Part shown: positions 5,456 to 6,214 of the stretch, one piece after another
How the letters are laid out: each line of letters begins with the position of its first letter
How positions within the stretch are numbered: the stretch's first letter is position 1
Source: SAR202 cluster bacterium AC-647-N09_OGT_505m
GTDB lineage: Bacteria; Chloroflexota; Dehalococcoidia; UBA2985
Direction: 5' to 3'
DNA length: 6,214 nt
NCBI GenBank assembly: GCA_009391225.1
Contig: VEXC01000031.1
Coordinates: 1 to 6,214 of the forward strand
The notes under the pieces: model-generated
Told to the model about the DNA's origin: nothing
Seen by the model: only the letters and a program-made list of their open reading frames with translations
Database searches by the model: none
Program-made: the position numbers and the translations under genes

Positions 5456-5590
5456 CCCCAGCTGTACCTAATACCCCATGGGACTCCTAGCCCTGTGTAC
5501 CCCTCACCCCATTATAACCCGTCAGGAGGATGCCGTAGAGCAGGGGCGGTTGTGGGGGGAGTGGGCGTGAATGCTGCGAGGATACTGAGG
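5456..5590 (-). repeat. Dispersed intergenic repeat, copy 3 (no downstream gene)
   Basis: Module A (5456-5492, 'GCTGTACCTAAT', CCCATGGG, 'CTCCTAGCC') and module B (5499-5584, 'CCCTCACCCCATTATAACCC', 'GTAGAGCAGGGG', 'GTTGTGG', 'GCTGCGAGGAT'). TATAAT on the minus strand is at 5511-5516. Similarity to copies 1 and 2 ends at the tRNA-Ala remnant. The minus-strand promoter, if active, would fire toward the end of the nuclease gene with no ORF in between. The short stretch 5388-5434 before it holds nothing I can identify. Confidence 0.72.
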
Positions 5591-5624
5591 GGATTCGAAC
5601 CACTGACCCCCTGCTTGCAAAGCC
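5584..5624 (-). pseudogene. tRNA-Ala(UGC) 3' part, tRNA remnant
   Basis: Minus strand: loop TTTGCAA (anticodon UGC), 3' anticodon stem GCAGG, variable GGGTC, T arm AGTGG-TTCGAAT-CCCCT with one mismatched pair, then CAGTA. The 5' anticodon stem is lost (expected CCTGC, here TTGGC), as are the D arm and acceptor 5' strand. The 3' end dissolves into the repeat sequence with no CCA. The 5' side starts 2 bases after the protease stop codon. It cannot be a working tRNA; it reads as an integration or recombination scar. Confidence 0.65.
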
Positions 5625-5626
5625 AA

Positions 5627-6214
5627 TCACTCTTGGGTCGGCAATATCGCTAATTGTTGGTCAAGAGGAAAATCGAGGAATGCTAAAAATTCAGTATGAA
5701 ATTCTGCGCCTGCTATTCCATATGCCTTGACGAATGCTCCCTCCCAACCTAGTTCCTCAACGTTAGGGTAAAACACGTCTAGAAAGACCTCATGCCCGAA
5801 CTTGTGAGCCAGCAATGCATAAAACCAGACATATGGACGGTAACCCGGGATGTAATCCGGGAGTTCCAATAACTCTTCCATGGTCGCTTCAAAACTATAA
5901 GGTGTGCTTCCCACGTCTAGGTCGCCAGAACGATGGGCTTGACTCAGTGCGGTGAAAGCCATGTAATCAGCACTCGCTTCTATATGGAAACGCGGGCCTC
6001 GTAATCTGGTACTAGCCCGCTCGTCATAATCTTTGGTTTGTAGATGTGCGTGCTGGACTGCATGAAAATACTCGTGAAATACTAATTTCTGAGCACTCCA
6101 CCCAATTCCAGGTAACGATGTAATGAAATAATGGATGCCCCAATCCCGATTCCCGTTACGTCCTGCTTCCCGGGTACGGTTTTCTACCTCTCCAGCGCTA
6201 ACTGCGCGGTAGTA
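5627..6214 (-). CDS. HExxH zinc metalloprotease, C-terminal part (runs off the window)
   Basis: The reading frame is open from the right edge to the TGA at 5627-5629, giving 195 visible residues; the N-terminus lies beyond the window. The internal ATG at 5962 is not the real start, because the coding signature continues upstream of it. Visible residues 43-51 carry the zinc motif in 'KLVFHEYFH' (H47, E48, H51), and 28 residues later 'IEASADYM' offers the third ligand Glu79 with the usual nearby Asp83, the gluzincin layout. The C-terminal half ('YRPYVWFYALLAHKFGHEVFLDVF' in two pieces, 'GWEGAFVKAYGI', 'FHTEFLAFLDFPLDQQLAILP') is the helical tail common in such peptidases of Chloroflexota. It is probably secreted, but the signal peptide would be outside the window. 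The substrate is unknown. Confidence 0.82.
   Translation of the reverse strand, partial: YYRAVSAGEVENRTREAGRNGNRDWGIHYFITSLPGIGWSAQKLVFHEYFHAVQHAHLQTKDYDERASTRLRGPRFHIEASADYMAFTALSQAHRSGDLDVGSTPYSFEATMEELLELPDYIPGYRPYVWFYALLAHKFGHEVFLDVFYPNVEELGWEGAFVKAYGIAGAEFHTEFLAFLDFPLDQQLAILPTQE

Noticed and set aside
771..5590. CRISPR array from the repeated blocks
   Set aside because: The repeats are long, divergent and spread over kilobases between genes, with no regular short spacers.

Overview
The window looks like a piece of a bacterial chromosome, most plausibly from the Chloroflexota (SAR202/Dehalococcoidia-like). This is inferred from gene style, not from a marker gene. The signs are a lipoprotein whose linker is long Pro/Thr-rich 'PTxTPLP' repeats, duplicated 'FGDGTY-VG-IEPGTY' domains, a zinc-ribbon membrane protein, and a zinc protease ending in 'QLAILP'. 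Genes are widely spaced, with large intergenic regions full of repeats and tRNA debris, as in an accessory region.

Left part (1-2400), minus strand: two surface proteins. One is a zinc-ribbon/one-TM protein with an extracellular domain (50-754). The other is a secreted lipoprotein with a beta-rich domain and two tandem C-terminal domains (1036-2205). Each is preceded by a copy of the same intergenic repeat, which carries a perfect TATAAT on the strand facing the gene. A third copy (5456-5590) faces no surviving gene.

Middle (2401-3440), plus strand: a phospholipase-D-fold nuclease with two C-terminal zinc ribbons (2577-3401), starting at a TTG chosen by a GGAG ribosome site and followed by a possible terminator. 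2401-2560 holds nothing else I can support.

3441-3824 is about 380 bases with no convincing protein gene. It holds the 3' half of a tRNA-Val including CCA (minus strand), a weak 34-codon coiled-coil ORF (minus strand), and the promoter region of the next gene, with a TATACT box and two nested TAGAT/ATCTA inverted repeats.

3825-5387, plus strand: a 520-residue protein that I read as a solitary restriction-endonuclease-like enzyme. It has a helical N-terminus with a TerB-like segment, two SAP-like DNA-binding motifs and a C-terminal PD-(D/E)XK core (P402-D403...D416-N-K418). No methyltransferase, helicase or partner is visible. Identical 15-bp direct repeats lie on either side of it (3621-3635 and 5435-5449).

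Right part (5388-6214): repeat copy 3, the 3' part of a tRNA-Ala, and, ending 2 bases from that tRNA remnant, the C-terminal 195 residues of a HExxH zinc protease on the minus strand that runs off the right edge.

The most interesting reading is a small defence/mobility spot. Two unrelated stand-alone nucleases, each fused to nucleic-acid-binding modules, sit among tRNA 3' fragments (classic scars of integration) and among copies of a dispersed promoter-bearing repeat. That they form one system is inference only: they are 423 bp apart with a tRNA scar and a likely terminator between them.
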